64,000 nt of DNA, from contig PCDI01000005.1 in assembly GCA_002778195.1 (NCBI GenBank), forward strand, positions 2,232,124 to 2,296,123. The letters run 5' to 3'. This DNA comes from Raffaelea ambrosiae (taxonomy: Eukaryota > Ascomycota > Sordariomycetes > Ophiostomatales > Ophiostomataceae). This document shows, piece by piece, positions 63,225 through 64,000 of this stretch (position 1 is its first letter; every line of letters starts with the position of its first letter). The notes under the pieces were generated by a model, which had not been told where the DNA came from, made no database searches, and saw only the letters and a program-made list of their open reading frames with translations. The translations under genes were made by a program, and so were the position numbers.

Positions 63225-63764
63225 GGTGGGCGGGAAACCGAGAACGAAAAGATTAGACGATGCAGTGAAAAGGGATGGGCCACCAAGTGCGTCTGAGCAA
63301 AACGTGCCGTGCGCCAAGCGTATCTCGTGTGGTGGGGACAGGAGCAGCAGTCGACAGCAACGTCCTATCCCTCGCCCGCAGACTATAAGGGGACGGCGGT
63401 CGACCTCTGCCGTGGTGTGTCGGGTGTGTCGGGTGGTCGGGCCAGACGTTCTGGGAGTCGGCTTCTTTGCCTCCCGGCACTCCACTCAAAGCAAGTAGCC
63501 GAACTCCCCCGCACGATCGGCTCCATGCTAGTTGGGCATATAGCCGAATGGGCGCTTGCCCACATGCCAATGCCCCCCCCCCCCCTCAACATGGCCCTTC
63601 CGTGAGCCGAGCTTGTCCCGGGGAGGCCCGTGGCTTGAGCCGTGGGAGGGCAGCTGTACTTTTTCTGGCTCTGCCGCGATCGCATGGATCTGGCAGGCGT
63701 TGCGTCGTGTGGCCGGACATTGTGATCTTGGGGCTTCCACCAAGCCGGACAGACAGTGCGCAGC
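63225..63764. promoter_or_regulatory. Divergent promoter between the acyl-CoA dehydrogenase and the gene at 63765
   Basis: 540 bp separate the two ATGs. A directly repeated tgtcgggtg lies at about 63417-63433, and a C homopolymer at about 63571-63584. No TATA box is obvious. Joint control is inferred from arrangement only. Confidence 0.45.
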
Positions 63765-64000
63765 ATGGCCTCCTTCAGTCGATCGGCGAGCCGCCTGGCG
63801 GCCAGGCCATACACATGGGCCCAGCTCGACGCAAACGGTCGCACATGCTTCGCGGCCCAAGAGAGGCGGCGAGCCAGGCTGGCCCCGTGGCCGTCGGCTC
63901 GCTCACCCGGCCACCACCTGCGGGCCTTTTCGTCCACCCCCCCGGCCGGGAAACAAGCACACCACCAAAAAAAACAACAACAACAGAAGCCGCCTCTGCC
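63765..64000 (+). CDS. N-terminal part of a probable mitochondrial protein (truncated by window end)
   Basis: ATG 63765 opens a frame with no stop to the window end, 78 residues so far. It begins MASFSRSASRLAARPYTW and has many Arg, Ser and Ala, few acidic residues, and HLRAFSSTPPAG, a common end of fungal mitochondrial presequences. The following Gln/Lys run comes from CAA repeats near 63965-63985. The function lies outside the window. Divergence from the acyl-CoA dehydrogenase suggests a partner in the same pathway. Confidence 0.6.
   Translation, partial: MASFSRSASRLAARPYTWAQLDANGRTCFAAQERRRARLAPWPSARSPGHHLRAFSSTPPAGKQAHHQKKQQQQKPPL

Noticed and set aside
1..64000. Secondary-metabolite backbone genes (polyketide or peptide synthases, terpene cyclases)
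   Set aside because: None of the large domains or motifs of these enzymes was seen, so the dioxygenases and methyltransferase are not assigned to a biosynthetic cluster.

Overview
The window is nuclear DNA from a filamentous ascomycete (Pezizomycotina, probably Sordariomycetes). The signs are short GT-AG introns of about 50-130 nt with CTAAC/CTGAC-type branch sites, GC-rich coding sequence, several Zn2Cys6 regulators of the fungal-specific class, and a sugar porter, LaeA-like methyltransferase and N,N-dimethylformamidase of fungal type. Exon joins were worked out by hand from splice signals, reading frame and family continuity. Every multi-exon model given as intact sums to a multiple of three. 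Functions are assigned by recalled family motifs, not by database search.

Layout. 0-11 kb: a regulator cut by the window edge, a P-type Ca2+-ATPase, a Zn2Cys6 regulator and a convergent phytanoyl-CoA-dioxygenase-like enzyme. 11-16.5 kb: an unrecognised secreted protein, an unrecognised membrane protein, a relic of a large-GTPase P-loop exon and a decayed APH-type kinase. 17-27.3 kb: a sugar porter, a Zn2Cys6 regulator, a short-chain dehydrogenase and a divergent dihydroxyacetone-synthase-type transketolase, together resembling a carbohydrate, polyol or one-carbon catabolic cluster. 28-33 kb: a LaeA-like methyltransferase, a broken 3-hydroxyacyl-CoA dehydrogenase and an NmrA-like reductase. 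33-38 kb: gene-poor, with a Ser/Thr-rich single-pass membrane protein and a MITE-like inverted-repeat element. 38-43.4 kb: a 16-exon large GTPase of the dynamin/SLIP-GC kind. 44-46.6 kb: N,N-dimethylformamidase. 46.6-50.3 kb: an AT-rich gene desert, a tRNA-Thr and a decayed gene. 51-64 kb: a 2-oxoglutarate dioxygenase, a MaoC/HTD2-like dehydratase, a carotenoid/stilbene oxygenase, a Zn2Cys6 regulator, an acyl-CoA dehydrogenase and the first exon of a probable mitochondrial protein.

How the genes may work together. Two metabolic neighbourhoods stand out. The first (17-27 kb) has uptake, regulation, carbonyl/polyol redox and C2/C1 transfer side by side. The second (51-64 kb) has oxidative cleavage plus acyl-CoA dehydrogenation and hydration around one regulator. 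Pathway substrates are inference. The decayed genes, tandem repeats, transposon-like element and AT-rich tract mark this as a rearranging accessory region. The most unusual items are the large GTPase together with its dispersed exon-intron relic, the nested inverted-repeat element, and a transketolase intron that has lost its acceptor.
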